From Streptomyces sp. R302 (GTDB taxonomy: Bacteria; Actinomycetota; Actinomycetes; Streptomycetales; Streptomycetaceae), in contig NZ_JABBGE010000002.1 of NCBI RefSeq assembly GCF_012927245.1, positions 62,001-126,000 on the forward strand: a stretch of 64,000 nt of DNA. The letters are read 5' to 3'. A model generated the notes under the pieces. The model worked only from the letters and a program-made list of their open reading frames with translations, searched no databases and was not told the origin of the DNA. Shown here piece by piece: positions 8,420 through 17,997 of this stretch (the first letter of the stretch is position 1; each line of letters starts with the position of its first letter). A program made the translations under genes and the position numbers.

Positions 8420-11400
8420 GTGCAGGGACGTTTCAAGAGGGATGGCACGGGCTCTGCCCAGGCCCGCAAGGGCCGCGCGGAGGCTCCGTCGGAGCAGGAA
8501 CCGCGCGCCGGGGCCGACCGCGGCCCCGCGGCCCCGCACCCCACCCAGCAGGCGCCCGGCGCGGGCGGCCAGGGCAAGCCCCCGGCCAAGCCGCAGGCCA
8601 AGGGCAAGGGCAAGGGCAAGGGGTCGCGGCCGGACGGCGAGTCCGGCGAACAGTCCGGCGCGGCCGCCGCGCGCGGCGACAAGGGCACCACGCCCGCGAC
8701 GCCCGAGAACGCGGTCGGCCCCCGAATAGCCCTGCGGAACTGGCGCATCTCCACCCGCCTGGTGGCCCTGCTGACCCTCCCCGTGGTCGCGGCCACCAGC
8801 CTCGGCGGCATCCGCATCAACGAGTCGCTCCAGGACATGCAGCAGCTCGACCACATGCAGCTGCTCACCAAGCTCACCCGTGAGGCGACCGACCTCGCGC
8901 AGGCACTCCAGGCCGAGCGCGACCTCTCCGCGGGCCCGCTCGCCAACGGCCGTCCGGTCAGCGACTACCAGGTCGCCAACCCGCGCCGCCGCACGGACCG
9001 CGCCTACGACGCCTTCCTCGACGCCACCCGGGCCATCCCGAACAGCGAGGACGACGAGGCGCTGCAGAGCATCCGCTCCAACGTCGGCACCATCGCCGCG
9101 CAGGTCATCGACCTCCACAACATCCGGACGAACGCCTACCAGAAGGGCGTCCAGCAGTCCGTGACGGTCGAGGCGTACAGCCGCCTCATCCGCTCGCTGC
9201 TCAGCCTCTCGCAGGACATGGCGCAGGCGACCAGCAGCCCCGAGATGATCAAGCGGACCCGCGCGCTCGCCGCGTTCTCGTCCGCCAAGGAGTACGCCTC
9301 CATCCAGCAGGCGATCATCGCGGGCGCCCTGCCGGCCAGCGACAAGACCGCCGGCCGGATCCAGCCCGGTGACCGCCTCTACGGCGAGGCCGCGCTCAAG
9401 AGTGAGAACAACGCCTTCAAGTCGTTCACGGCGATCTACGAGGGGACCGGCGGCGACGCCACCTCCCTCACCGACTCGCTGCACACCGGCAACCCGACGA
9501 TCCTGGACGCCGAGAAGTACGCCGAGCGCGTGCTGGCCTCCGACGGCGCCATGCCGGGCGGCGTGCGCCGCGGTTACCTCAACTTCACCGACGAGTACGA
9601 GACGAAGATCGCGGCCATGGCCCGCATCGAGGAGCAGCTCCTCGGCGACATGGACACGATGGCCCGTGAGCTGCGCCAGGAGTCGCAGCGCGAGGCCATC
9701 ATCAACGGTGCGCTGATCCTGCTCGTCCTCGGCGTCTCCCTCATCGGCGCCTTCGTCGTCGCCCGGTCCATGATCCGCTCGCTGCGCAGGCTCCAGGACA
9801 CCGCCACCAAGGTCGCCCAGGAACGCCTGCCCGAGCTCGTCAAGCAGCTCTCCGAGTCCGACCCGCAGGACGTCGACACCTCCGTCGAGTCCGTCGGTGT
9901 GCACTCCCGGGACGAGATCGGCCAGGTGGCCGCGGCCTTCGACGACGTGCACCGCGAGGCCGTCCGCCTCGCCGCCGAGCAGGCCCTCCTCCGGGGCAAC
10001 GTCAACGCGATGTTCACCAACCTCTCGCGCCGTTCGCAGGGCCTCATCCAGCGCCAGCTCTCGCTCATCTCCGAGCTGGAGTCCCGCGAGGCCGACCCGG
10101 ACCAGCTCTCCTCGCTGTTCAAGCTCGACCACCTCGCGACCCGTATGCGCCGGAACGGCGAGAACCTCCTCGTCCTCGCCGGCGAGGAGCCGGGCCGCCG
10201 CTGGACCCGCCCGGTCCCGCTGGTCGACGTCCTGCGTGCCGCCGCCTCCGAGGTGGAGCAGTACGAGCGCATCGAACTGGCCGCGGTCCCGGCGACGGAC
10301 GTCGCCGGCCGGGTCGTCAACGACCTCGTGCACCTCCTCGCCGAGCTGCTGGAGAACGCCACCTCGTTCTCCTCCCCGCAGACCAAGGTCCGGGTCACCG
10401 GTCACGCGCTGCCCGACGGCCGCGTGCTCGTCGAGATCCACGACACCGGCATCGGCCTCTCCCCCGAGGACCTCGCGGCGATCAACGAGCGGCTCGCCTC
10501 GCCGCCCACCGTGGACGTCTCCGTCTCCCGCCGCATGGGCCTCTTCGTGGTCGGCCGCCTGTCCCTGCGACACGGCATCCGCATCCAGCTGCGCCCCTCC
10601 GACTCGGGCGGCACCACCGCGCTCGTCATGCTCCCGGTCGACGTCGCCCAGGGCGGCCGCAAGCCGGCCCCCAAGTCGGGCCCCGGCTCCCAGGGCGCGG
10701 CCCCGCAGGGCGGCAACGCCCCCGGCGGCCGGCTCCCCGGCGGCCCCGGCGCGGGCGGCGGCCCCGGCTCGGCCGGCGGTCCCGGCGCGCTCGGCGGACC
10801 GGCCGCCGGTGGCCCCGGCGCCGGACGTCCGGGTCTCGGCGGCTCCCCGGCCCCGGCCGGCCGGCTCGGCGCGGGCCCCGGTGCCTCGCGTCCCCAGGTC
10901 GGCCCCGCCGGCGGAGCGCGCACCGCGCTGCCCGCCCGGGACGGCGCGCCGCAGGCCCCGGCCCCGCAGCAGCCCCAGCCGGCCGACGCGCAGCTGGAGC
11001 AGACCGGTCAGCTGCCGCAGCTCCCCCAGCCTCCGCAGCCCGGCCCGGGCGCGGGTCTCATCGGCGGCGCGGCCAGCGCCATCCCGTCCCGCACGGACGT
11101 GTGGGGCGGCAGCCCGCGCACCCCGCAGGCGCCTCAGTCCCCTCAGGCCCCGGAGCAGCAGGACCCGCTGGGTGCCCCGAACGGCTTCCCGCGCGCCGAG
11201 CTTCCCGGCGGCAACCCGCAGCCGCAGCGCCCGCAGGCCGCGAGCTGGGGCAGCGACCCGGCCCAGCAGCCGGTGCGCCGCCCGCAGCAGGACATGACGC
11301 CGCTCGACGCTCCGCGCGGCCACGAGGACCTGGAGACCACGGGCTCGTTCGCCGCGCCCGGCGCCCCGCAGGGCCCGGGTTCGACGGGCCAGTTCCCGCG

Positions 11401-12349
11401 GCCGGACTTCAACGCCCCGCAGGCGCCCGTGGCTCCGCAGGCGCCGATGGCCCCGCAGGTCCCGCAGTACCAGGACCCGGCGTCCACCGCGGCCTTCCCT
11501 CGGCCGGACTTCGAGGCCCCGCAGGCACCCCAGGCCCCCCAGGCCCCCCAGGCACCGCAGTACCAGGCCCAGCCGCCGTACGGCAGCCAGCCCTTCGTAC
11601 CGCAGGCGCCCCTGGCCCCGCAGGTCCCGCAGAACCGGCAGGCCCCCCAGCCCGGCCTCCCGCAGCAGGGCTTCGCCCAGCCCGGTCAGCCGCAGCCCGG
11701 TCAGCACCAGCCCGGTCAGCAGCAGGCCGCCCCGCAGGCCGCCCAGCCGCGTCAGCAGCAGCCCGGTCAGCCGCAGCTCGGCCGGCCGCGTCGTCCGGAG
11801 GCCCTGCCGCCGGCGCCGGCCGCGGGCGACGGACGCACCCCGCTCTACGACACGCTGGAGACCAACTGGTTCCAGCAGGAGCAGGGGCAGCAGCAGGCCC
11901 CGGCCGCCCCGCAGGGCCGGCCGCAGCAGCAGCAGCAGCCGCAGCCGCAGGCGCCCGAGTTCGACCGGACCATGCAGACCCCGGTCGTCCCGCAGCCCGC
12001 CCCGGCGGCGCAGCGCCCGGCCCCCGGCCAGGCTCCCGACGGCGGACGGCCGGCCAACTGGCGGCCCTCGCCCAACGACGACCTGGTGCGCCAGGCCGAG
12101 CGGGCGCGCAAGCCCTCCGCCGGCGGGGTCACCACCTCCGGTCTTCCGCGCCGTGTGCCGAAGGCCAACCTCGTACCCGGGACCGCACAGGAGCAGGCCC
12201 ACACGGCCGGCCCCCAGGTCTCGCGTGCACCCGACGACGTCCGCGGCCGACTCACCAATCTGCGCCGCGGTATCCAGCAGGGCCGACAGGCGGGCAACTC
12301 GACCACGGGTAGCTTCCACCTCGGTCCGAACCACCAGCAGGAGCGATAG
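8420..12349 (+). CDS. cvnA1: conservon sensor-like histidine kinase CvnA (first copy)
   Basis: About 1309 residues from a GTG at 8420 (VQGRFKRDGTG). A basic, Pro/Gly-rich cytoplasmic start leads to TM1 near residues 112-133 (LVALLTLPVVAATSLGGI), a long extracytoplasmic nitrate-sensor-like helical domain, TM2 near 427-450, a HAMP linker, then a HATPase_c domain at about 633-745 (N-box ELLENATSF, G1 DTGIGL, MGLFVVGRLS). There follows about 480 residues of Pro/Gln/Ala-rich low complexity and a conserved tail (GGVTTSGLPRRVPKANLV). Conservon CvnA proteins act with CvnB-D in a membrane-associated GTPase switch. No classical phospho-accepting H-box is evident. cvnB follows with no gap. Confidence 0.93.
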   Translation: MQGRFKRDGTGSAQARKGRAEAPSEQEPRAGADRGPAAPHPTQQAPGAGGQGKPPAKPQAKGKGKGKGSRPDGESGEQSGAAAARGDKGTTPATPENAVGPRIALRNWRISTRLVALLTLPVVAATSLGGIRINESLQDMQQLDHMQLLTKLTREATDLAQALQAERDLSAGPLANGRPVSDYQVANPRRRTDRAYDAFLDATRAIPNSEDDEALQSIRSNVGTIAAQVIDLHNIRTNAYQKGVQQSVTVEAYSRLIRSLLSLSQDMAQATSSPEMIKRTRALAAFSSAKEYASIQQAIIAGALPASDKTAGRIQPGDRLYGEAALKSENNAFKSFTAIYEGTGGDATSLTDSLHTGNPTILDAEKYAERVLASDGAMPGGVRRGYLNFTDEYETKIAAMARIEEQLLGDMDTMARELRQESQREAIINGALILLVLGVSLIGAFVVARSMIRSLRRLQDTATKVAQERLPELVKQLSESDPQDVDTSVESVGVHSRDEIGQVAAAFDDVHREAVRLAAEQALLRGNVNAMFTNLSRRSQGLIQRQLSLISELESREADPDQLSSLFKLDHLATRMRRNGENLLVLAGEEPGRRWTRPVPLVDVLRAAASEVEQYERIELAAVPATDVAGRVVNDLVHLLAELLENATSFSSPQTKVRVTGHALPDGRVLVEIHDTGIGLSPEDLAAINERLASPPTVDVSVSRRMGLFVVGRLSLRHGIRIQLRPSDSGGTTALVMLPVDVAQGGRKPAPKSGPGSQGAAPQGGNAPGGRLPGGPGAGGGPGSAGGPGALGGPAAGGPGAGRPGLGGSPAPAGRLGAGPGASRPQVGPAGGARTALPARDGAPQAPAPQQPQPADAQLEQTGQLPQLPQPPQPGPGAGLIGGAASAIPSRTDVWGGSPRTPQAPQSPQAPEQQDPLGAPNGFPRAELPGGNPQPQRPQAASWGSDPAQQPVRRPQQDMTPLDAPRGHEDLETTGSFAAPGAPQGPGSTGQFPRPDFNAPQAPVAPQAPMAPQVPQYQDPASTAAFPRPDFEAPQAPQAPQAPQAPQYQAQPPYGSQPFVPQAPLAPQVPQNRQAPQPGLPQQGFAQPGQPQPGQHQPGQQQAAPQAAQPRQQQPGQPQLGRPRRPEALPPAPAAGDGRTPLYDTLETNWFQQEQGQQQAPAAPQGRPQQQQQPQPQAPEFDRTMQTPVVPQPAPAAQRPAPGQAPDGGRPANWRPSPNDDLVRQAERARKPSAGGVTTSGLPRRVPKANLVPGTAQEQAHTAGPQVSRAPDDVRGRLTNLRRGIQQGRQAGNSTTGSFHLGPNHQQER

Positions 12350-12772
12350 TTGAGCGCGATGAGCCAGGCGGCGCAGAACCTGAACTGGTTGATCACCAAC
12401 TTCGTGGACAACACCCCCGGGGTGTCCCACACGGTGGTGGTCTCCGCCGACGGCCTTCTGCTGGCCATGTCCGAAGGATTCCCCCGCGATCGTGCCGACC
12501 AGCTGGCGGCGGTCGCGTCCGGGCTCACCTCGCTGACCGCGGGCGCCTCCCGGATCTTCGAGGGCGGTCCCGTGGCACAGACCGTGGTGGAGATGGAGCG
12601 CGGCTTCCTCTTCCTCATGTCGGTCTCGGACGGTTCCTCGCTGGCCGTGCTCGCACACCCGGAGTGCGACATCGGCCTCGTGGGCTACGAGATGGCGCTG
12701 CTGGTCGACCGGGCCGGCAGCGTCCTCACCCCGGATCTCCGCGCGGAGCTCCAGGGCAGCCTGCTGCACTAG
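12350..12772 (+). CDS. cvnB1: roadblock/LC7-domain protein CvnB (first copy)
   Basis: 140 residues. The reading frame starts at a TTG immediately after the cvnA1 stop, with AGGAG 6 bases upstream; an in-frame ATG three codons later is the alternative. The Roadblock/LC7 fold is shown by GVSHTVVVSADGLLLAMSEG, and the family typically acts as a GTPase regulator like MglB. It is nearly identical in protein and DNA to cvnB2 at 17482-17904. Confidence 0.95.
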   Translation: MSAMSQAAQNLNWLITNFVDNTPGVSHTVVVSADGLLLAMSEGFPRDRADQLAAVASGLTSLTAGASRIFEGGPVAQTVVEMERGFLFLMSVSDGSSLAVLAHPECDIGLVGYEMALLVDRAGSVLTPDLRAELQGSLLH

Positions 12773-12928
12773 CGGTCCCCACCCGTCCGCGGCACCCCGC
12801 CTTCCCGCCGGGGCGGTACGACCCCACGCGTACCGCACCCGGCACCGTTCAATCGTCCGGCCGCCCCATCCGGCCCCCCACCGGCCCCATCAGACGGCAG
12901 AGGTCTTGCTGTCACGCCCGGAGGATTC

Positions 12929-13339
12929 ATGACCCCGCCCCCCGCCTCTCACGATCCGTACGGTGGCTCGTCGCTGGACGACCCGTACGGTCACGAGGGC
13001 GACCAGCCGCTGGTCCGTCCGTACGCGATGACCGGCGGCCGGACCCGGCCGCGCTACCAGCTCGCCATCGAGGCGCTGGTCAGCACCACCGCCGACCCGG
13101 CGCACCTCGCCACGCTCCTGCCCGAGCACCAGCGCATCTGCCACCTGTGCCGTGAGGTCAAGTCGGTGGCCGAGGTGTCCGCCCTGCTGTCGATGCCGCT
13201 CGGCGTCGCCCGGATCCTCGTGGCCGACCTGGCCGAGGCGGGCATGGTGGCGATCCACCAGCCGGGCAACGGAGAAGCCGGCGGCACGCCGGACGTGACA
13301 CTGCTCGAAAGGGTGCTCAGTGGACTTCGCAAGCTCTAA
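12929..13339 (+). CDS. cvnC1: DUF742 winged-helix protein CvnC (first copy)
   Basis: 136 residues starting MTPPPASHDPYGG, with GGAGG 7 bases upstream. A short disordered N-terminus precedes the DUF742 core LVRPYAMTGGRTRPRYQLAI and a helix-turn-helix-like C-terminus (SVAEVSALLSMPLGVARILV). CvnC is part of the conservon complex with CvnA, B and D. It overlaps cvnD1 by 20 bases. The 156 bases between cvnB1 and cvnC1 hold no gene. Confidence 0.95.
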   Translation: MTPPPASHDPYGGSSLDDPYGHEGDQPLVRPYAMTGGRTRPRYQLAIEALVSTTADPAHLATLLPEHQRICHLCREVKSVAEVSALLSMPLGVARILVADLAEAGMVAIHQPGNGEAGGTPDVTLLERVLSGLRKL

Positions 13340-13901
13340 CGGCGGCGCGGCCAGATCGACCACCAGCGCGAAGATCGTGGTGGCCGGTGGCTTCGGCGTG
13401 GGCAAGACCACGTTCGTGGGCGCCGTCTCGGAGATCAACCCGCTGCGCACCGAGGCCGTGATGACCGCGGCCTCCGCCGGGATCGACGACCTCACGCACA
13501 CCGGCGGGAAGACCACCACCACGGTGGCGATGGACTTCGGCCGCATCACGCTGGACCAGGACCTGATCCTGTACCTGTTCGGCACCCCCGGTCAGGACCG
13601 CTTCTGGTTCATGTGGGACGACCTGGTGCGCGGTGCCATCGGCGCCGTCGTCCTCGTCGACACCCGCCGTCTGTCCGACTGCTTCCCGGCGGTCGACTAC
13701 TTCGAGAACAGCGGCCTGCCGTTCGTCATCGCCCTCAACGGCTTCGACGGCGCCCAGCCGTACACGCCGGACGAGGTCCGCGAGGCGCTGCAGATCGGTC
13801 CCGACACCCCGATCATCACCACCGACGCCCGCCACCGCGCGGACGCCAAGAGCGCGCTCATCACCCTCGTCGAGCACGCCCTCATGGCCCGGCTCAAGTA
13901 G
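13320..13901 (+). CDS. cvnD1: conservon small GTPase CvnD (first copy)
   Basis: 193 residues from a GTG inside the end of cvnC1. P-loop GGFGVGKTTFVGAVSE, switch region and Walker B-like LYLFGTPGQDRFWFMW, and an IALNGFDG base-recognition-like segment place it in the MglA/Ras-like conservon GTPases. It is the output GTPase of the CvnA-D module, probably membrane-tethered through the other subunits. It shares nearly all residues with cvnD2. Confidence 0.95.
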   Translation: MDFASSNGGAARSTTSAKIVVAGGFGVGKTTFVGAVSEINPLRTEAVMTAASAGIDDLTHTGGKTTTTVAMDFGRITLDQDLILYLFGTPGQDRFWFMWDDLVRGAIGAVVLVDTRRLSDCFPAVDYFENSGLPFVIALNGFDGAQPYTPDEVREALQIGPDTPIITTDARHRADAKSALITLVEHALMARLK

Positions 13902-14060
13902 GTTTTCCGTCGGGGCAGTTGTCATATGCCGCCGCTCGGGGGCGGCCGGAGTCGATCTGTGGCCTTCGACACGACCCGCCCCGGGCTTCATAACATTTCG
14001 ACAGAGAATTCGGGCGCCTCGGACACCCGACGCATCCGATCAGTGTCGCTGTGCTCACAT

Positions 14061-14092
14061 GAGCCCCGCCTTTTGGCGGGGCTCGTTCTTTA
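14061..14092 (+). terminator. rho-independent terminator after conservon 1
   Basis: Perfect 10-bp stem GAGCCCCGCC / GGCGGGGCTC with a TTTT loop followed by GTTCTTTAT. It lies 160 bases after cvnD1 in the 351-bp cvnD1-cvnA2 gap; the rest of that gap holds only the presumed cvnA2 promoter and leader. Confidence 0.88.
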
Positions 14093-14252
14093 TGCCCGTT
14101 TTATCTGAGGCATGCACCACGGGAAGCCGTCCCGTCCCACTGTTTGGAAGGGACCCCCTTCACGTGCTGCAATTCATGAACTCCCGAGTAGTACGGCCCT
14201 GAATGAAACACCGGCACGACGTAGGTGCCGACGCGGAGAGGTTGTTGGTCGA

Positions 14253-17200
14253 GTGAGGCGAAGCATGGATGGCTCCGCGGAGCAGGAGGCGCGGGGCAAC
14301 TTCACCCCGCCGTCGCGCAGCGCGCTGTCGCCCGCGGACGTACCGGTGACTCCCGCGCCCGCGCCCGCCCCCGAGGGCAGCTCCAGCAAGCTGTCCCCGC
14401 GCAACTGGCGGGTGCCCACCCGGCTGAACGCCATCCTCCTCATACCCGTGCTCGTCGGCCTCGTCATGGGCGGCTTCCAGGTCAAGGGATCGATCGACAC
14501 CTGGCAGGAGGCGCAGGACGCCGAGAAGACGGCGCTCATCGTGCGCGCCGCCTCGCAGTACTCCAACGCCCTCCTCAACGAGCGCGACCTGACGGCCGTC
14601 CCGCTGCTCTCCGGCAAGGACCGGGCCTCGGACGAGATCACCCGGGCGCACGCGGCCACCGACGCGGCCCGCGCCGACTTCGACAAGGCCGTCGAGAACA
14701 TGCCCTCGGGCCAGGGCCTGGAGCGCCGCCTGCAGGCGTTCAAGAACGAGGAGCCCAAGCTCGCGGCCCTCCGCAAGGCCGCCTACACGGCCGCGCTCGA
14801 CCCGGTGAACACCCAGCTCGGCTACACCGGCGTGCAGCACTACCTCATGGAGTTCTCCAACGAGCTCGGCCTGGGCACCGGCAACATCACCAGCTACGGC
14901 CGGACCGTCTACGCGATCCAGCTGGCCAAGGCCGCCGGCTCGCTCCAGCGCTCCATCGGCACCCAGCTGCTCGTCCGGCCCAGCGCCAAGGACGCCGTCT
15001 TCGCCCAGCAGTCGGTCGCCTTCAACTCGTACAACTACCTGGAGCAGATCGCCCTCGGCGAGTACAACTCCGGTGGCACGGCCGAGGACGTCGAGCGCCT
15101 GAAGAAGGTCATGGCGGGCAAGGCCGCCGAGGGCGAGCGGAGGATGCAGGCCGCCGACATCACCCTGCCCAAGGGCAAGGACGGCTCGGTCTACTCCGGC
15201 GTCGCCACCGCGATCGGCTCCGCCGAGGACGCGGACGCGATCAAGGCCCTGGCGGCCAAGAAGATCAACGCCGAGACCTGGATGGCGATCGCCACCGCCA
15301 AGTTCGACGGCTACAGCGAGGTCGAGAAGACCCTCGTCGACAAGGCCGTGGCCGAGGCCACCGCGATCTCCGACGAGGCCAAGACCGACGCCTGGGTCAT
15401 GGGCGCCAGCGTCGTCGTCGCCCTGCTCGCCGCCTTCATCCTCGCCGGGATGATGGCCCGCCAGATGAGCCGCTCGATGCGCGAGCTGCGCACGGCCGCC
15501 TTCGGCATCGCCGAGCAGCGCCTGCCGATGCTCGTCGACCAGCTCTCCCGTACCGAGCCCGGCCGGGTCGACACCCGGGTGCAGCCCATCCCGATCGACT
15601 CCCAGGACGAGATCGGCGAGGTCGCCCGCGCCTTCGACCAGGTCCACCGCGAGGCCGTGCGGCTCGCCGCCGAGCAGGCCATGCTCCGCGGCAACGTCAA
15701 CGCGATCTTCACCAACCTGTCGCGCCGCAACCAGTCGCTGATCGAGGGCCAGCTGACCCTCATCACCGACCTGGAGAACAACGAGGCCGACCCGGACCAG
15801 CTGGAGAACCTCTTCAAGCTGGACCACCTCGCGACCCGTATGCGCCGCAACGGCGAGAACCTCCTGGTCCTCGCCGGCGAGGAGCCGGGCCGCCGCTGGG
15901 ACCAGCCGGTCCCCCTCGTCGACGTGCTCCGCGCCGCCTCCTCCGAGGTGGAGCAGTACGAGCGCATCGAGATCGCCGGCGTGCCGGAGGCCGAGATCCA
16001 CGGCCAGGCCGTGACCGACCTCGTGCACCTGCTCGCCGAGCTCCTGGAGAACGCCACCACGTTCTCCTCCCCGCAGACCAAGGTCCGTGTGACCGCGACC
16101 CGTCTCCCCGACGGCCGCGTGATGGTCGAGATCCACGACAAGGGCATCGGCCTCACCGCCGAGGACTTCGCGGACATCAACCACAAGCTGGCGAACCCGC
16201 CCACCGTGGACGCCGCCGTCTCCCAGCGCATGGGCCTCTTCGTGGTCGGCCGGCTCTCCGACCGGCACGGCATCCGCGTCCAGCTCCGCCCCTCGGGCGA
16301 GCAGGCCGGCACCACCTCGCTGGTCATGCTGCCGGACGCGATCACCCACGGTGGCGGTGGCGAGCAGCCGGTCCAGGACGACTTCACGGTCTCCCAGATC
16401 ATCCCGCACCAGCAGCAGGGCGGCTTCGAGCCCCAGGCGGCTCCGATGCGCACCGCGGCCGAGCTCGGCTTCGACGACTCGCGCTACGAGCAGCAGGGCG
16501 AGGGCCAGCAGCTGGACCCGGTCAACCGCTCGCTGATGCGCGAGGAGCGCCGCGCGGCCCTGGAGGCCCAGGTGCACGGCGCCGACTCCGCGCCGTACGA
16601 GGAGCCCGAGCAGGGCCAGGCGTACGGCTCCGAGTACGGCCAGGAGCAGGGCTACGGCCAGGAGTACGCCCAGGGCTACGAGCAGGGCCAGGGGTACGCC
16701 CCCGAGTACGGCCAGGAGCAGCAGGAGTACCAGCAGCAGCCGCAGGACGGCTACGGCTATGCCCCGCAGCAGGGGTACGAGGAGTACGCCCCGCAGGCCG
16801 AGGCGTACCCGCAGCAGACGTATGCGGAAGCGGCGTACGGCTCCCAGGAGCCGGCCCAGGGCGGCTACGAGCAGGCGTTCGAACCCCAGTCCCACCAGGG
16901 CGAGTGGTCGGAGCAGAGCTCCTACCAGGGCGCTTTCGACCAGGGTTACCGTCCGGAATCGGAATCTTCGCAGCGCGCTCCCGAACAGGGCGCCGAGCGC
17001 GTAGGCTTCGACCGTCCGGCCCCGGCTCCCAGTCCCGCTCCGGACACCGGCCACGGACTGACCGACGCCGGTCTGCCGCGCCGCGGCGGCGTCGCCCCGC
17101 AGGCGTCCCAGGCGCAGCGGCCCGTGCCGCCGGCCGAGCCCGAGCGGCCGGTGGGGCAGGACGAGCAGAACCAGAACAATGCCTCCGACGAATGGCGCTC

Positions 17201-17480
17201 GGCCAATGACGAGCGCTGGGAGCAGGCCAAGAAGCTCCGCGAGCCGAAGGCGGGCGGGGTCACCTCCTCCGGCCTCCCCCGGCGCGTCCCCAAGGCCAAC
17301 CTGGTCGAGGGCACGGCGGAGCAGACGCCGCAGGGCGGCCCCCAGGTCTCCCGGGCACCCGAGGACGTGCGGGGCAGGTTGAGCAACCTGCGCCGCGGGG
17401 TCCAGCAGGGCCGCACCGCGGGATCGGACACGAACGGATCGGGCTTCGGCCCGGGCAGTACCTACGACCAGGAGCGTTAG
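14253..17480 (+). CDS. cvnA2: conservon sensor-like histidine kinase CvnA (second copy)
   Basis: About 1075 residues from a GTG at 14253 (VRRSMDGSAEQEARGNF), with GGAGAGG 11 bases upstream; an ATG four codons later is the alternative. Same plan as cvnA1: TM1 at about 57-76, extracytoplasmic helical domain, TM2 at about 382-400, HAMP, HATPase_c at about 586-700 (ELLENATTF, DKGIGL, MGLFVVGRLS). Its low-complexity linker is unlike cvnA1: Gln/Tyr/Glu/Gly-rich (repeats such as YGQEQGYGQEYAQGYEQG) instead of Pro/Gln. The last 80 residues return to the shared tail GLPRRVPKANLV and VRGRLSNLRRGVQQGR. Confidence 0.93.
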   Translation: MRRSMDGSAEQEARGNFTPPSRSALSPADVPVTPAPAPAPEGSSSKLSPRNWRVPTRLNAILLIPVLVGLVMGGFQVKGSIDTWQEAQDAEKTALIVRAASQYSNALLNERDLTAVPLLSGKDRASDEITRAHAATDAARADFDKAVENMPSGQGLERRLQAFKNEEPKLAALRKAAYTAALDPVNTQLGYTGVQHYLMEFSNELGLGTGNITSYGRTVYAIQLAKAAGSLQRSIGTQLLVRPSAKDAVFAQQSVAFNSYNYLEQIALGEYNSGGTAEDVERLKKVMAGKAAEGERRMQAADITLPKGKDGSVYSGVATAIGSAEDADAIKALAAKKINAETWMAIATAKFDGYSEVEKTLVDKAVAEATAISDEAKTDAWVMGASVVVALLAAFILAGMMARQMSRSMRELRTAAFGIAEQRLPMLVDQLSRTEPGRVDTRVQPIPIDSQDEIGEVARAFDQVHREAVRLAAEQAMLRGNVNAIFTNLSRRNQSLIEGQLTLITDLENNEADPDQLENLFKLDHLATRMRRNGENLLVLAGEEPGRRWDQPVPLVDVLRAASSEVEQYERIEIAGVPEAEIHGQAVTDLVHLLAELLENATTFSSPQTKVRVTATRLPDGRVMVEIHDKGIGLTAEDFADINHKLANPPTVDAAVSQRMGLFVVGRLSDRHGIRVQLRPSGEQAGTTSLVMLPDAITHGGGGEQPVQDDFTVSQIIPHQQQGGFEPQAAPMRTAAELGFDDSRYEQQGEGQQLDPVNRSLMREERRAALEAQVHGADSAPYEEPEQGQAYGSEYGQEQGYGQEYAQGYEQGQGYAPEYGQEQQEYQQQPQDGYGYAPQQGYEEYAPQAEAYPQQTYAEAAYGSQEPAQGGYEQAFEPQSHQGEWSEQSSYQGAFDQGYRPESESSQRAPEQGAERVGFDRPAPAPSPAPDTGHGLTDAGLPRRGGVAPQASQAQRPVPPAEPERPVGQDEQNQNNASDEWRSANDERWEQAKKLREPKAGGVTSSGLPRRVPKANLVEGTAEQTPQGGPQVSRAPEDVRGRLSNLRRGVQQGRTAGSDTNGSGFGPGSTYDQER

Positions 17481-17481
17481 T

Positions 17482-17904
17482 GTGAGCGCGATGAGCCAGG
17501 CGGCGCAGAATCTGAACTGGTTGATCACCAACTTCGTGGACAACACCCCCGGGGTGTCCCACACGGTGGTGGTCTCCGCCGACGGACTCCTGCTGGCCAT
17601 GTCCGAGGGGTTCCCCCGGGACCGGGCCGACCAGCTGGCGGCGGTGGCCTCCGGGCTGACCTCGCTGACGGCGGGCGCGTCCCGGATCTTCGAGGGCGGC
17701 GCGGTCAACCAGACCGTGGTGGAGATGGAGCGCGGCTTCCTCTTCATCATGTCGGTCTCGGACGGTTCCTCGCTGGCCGTCCTCGCCCACCCCGAGTCGG
17801 ACATCGGTCTCGTGGGCTACGAGATGGCCCTCCTCGTGGACCGGGCGGGCTCCGTCCTCACCCCGGACCTGCGGGCGGAGCTCCAGGGAAGTCTTCTCAA
17901 CTAA
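17482..17904 (+). CDS. cvnB2: roadblock/LC7-domain protein CvnB (second copy)
   Basis: 140 residues starting VSAMSQAAQNLNWLI with a GTG one base after the cvnA2 stop and GGAGCG upstream. It differs from cvnB1 at only a few residues (for example AVNQTVV for PVAQTVV and PESDIG for PECDIG). Same predicted role as cvnB1. Confidence 0.95.
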   Translation: MSAMSQAAQNLNWLITNFVDNTPGVSHTVVVSADGLLLAMSEGFPRDRADQLAAVASGLTSLTAGASRIFEGGAVNQTVVEMERGFLFIMSVSDGSSLAVLAHPESDIGLVGYEMALLVDRAGSVLTPDLRAELQGSLLN

Positions 17905-17997
17905 CAGACAGACAGTGCGTTTCACGTCACCGCACCGTTAGGGTGCGGTGACGCGGCTCCAAGGGACATGGACCGCGAAGCAGTCGGAGGAGGAGAC

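Noticed and set aside
11500-11760. Short direct repeats in the cvnA1 3' half resembling an array
   Set aside because: They encode Ala-Pro-Gln runs in frame, have no constant spacers, and are not CRISPR.
8417-12838. Very long minus-strand open frame (about 1470 codons) opposite cvnA1/cvnB1
   Set aside because: It mirrors the codon bias of the plus-strand genes: Leu/Arg/Gly/Val-rich with no domains. High GC at third positions keeps the antisense frame open.
14160-17804. Long minus-strand open frame opposite cvnA2/cvnB2
   Set aside because: Same shadow effect; the sense strand carries recognised CvnA and CvnB proteins.
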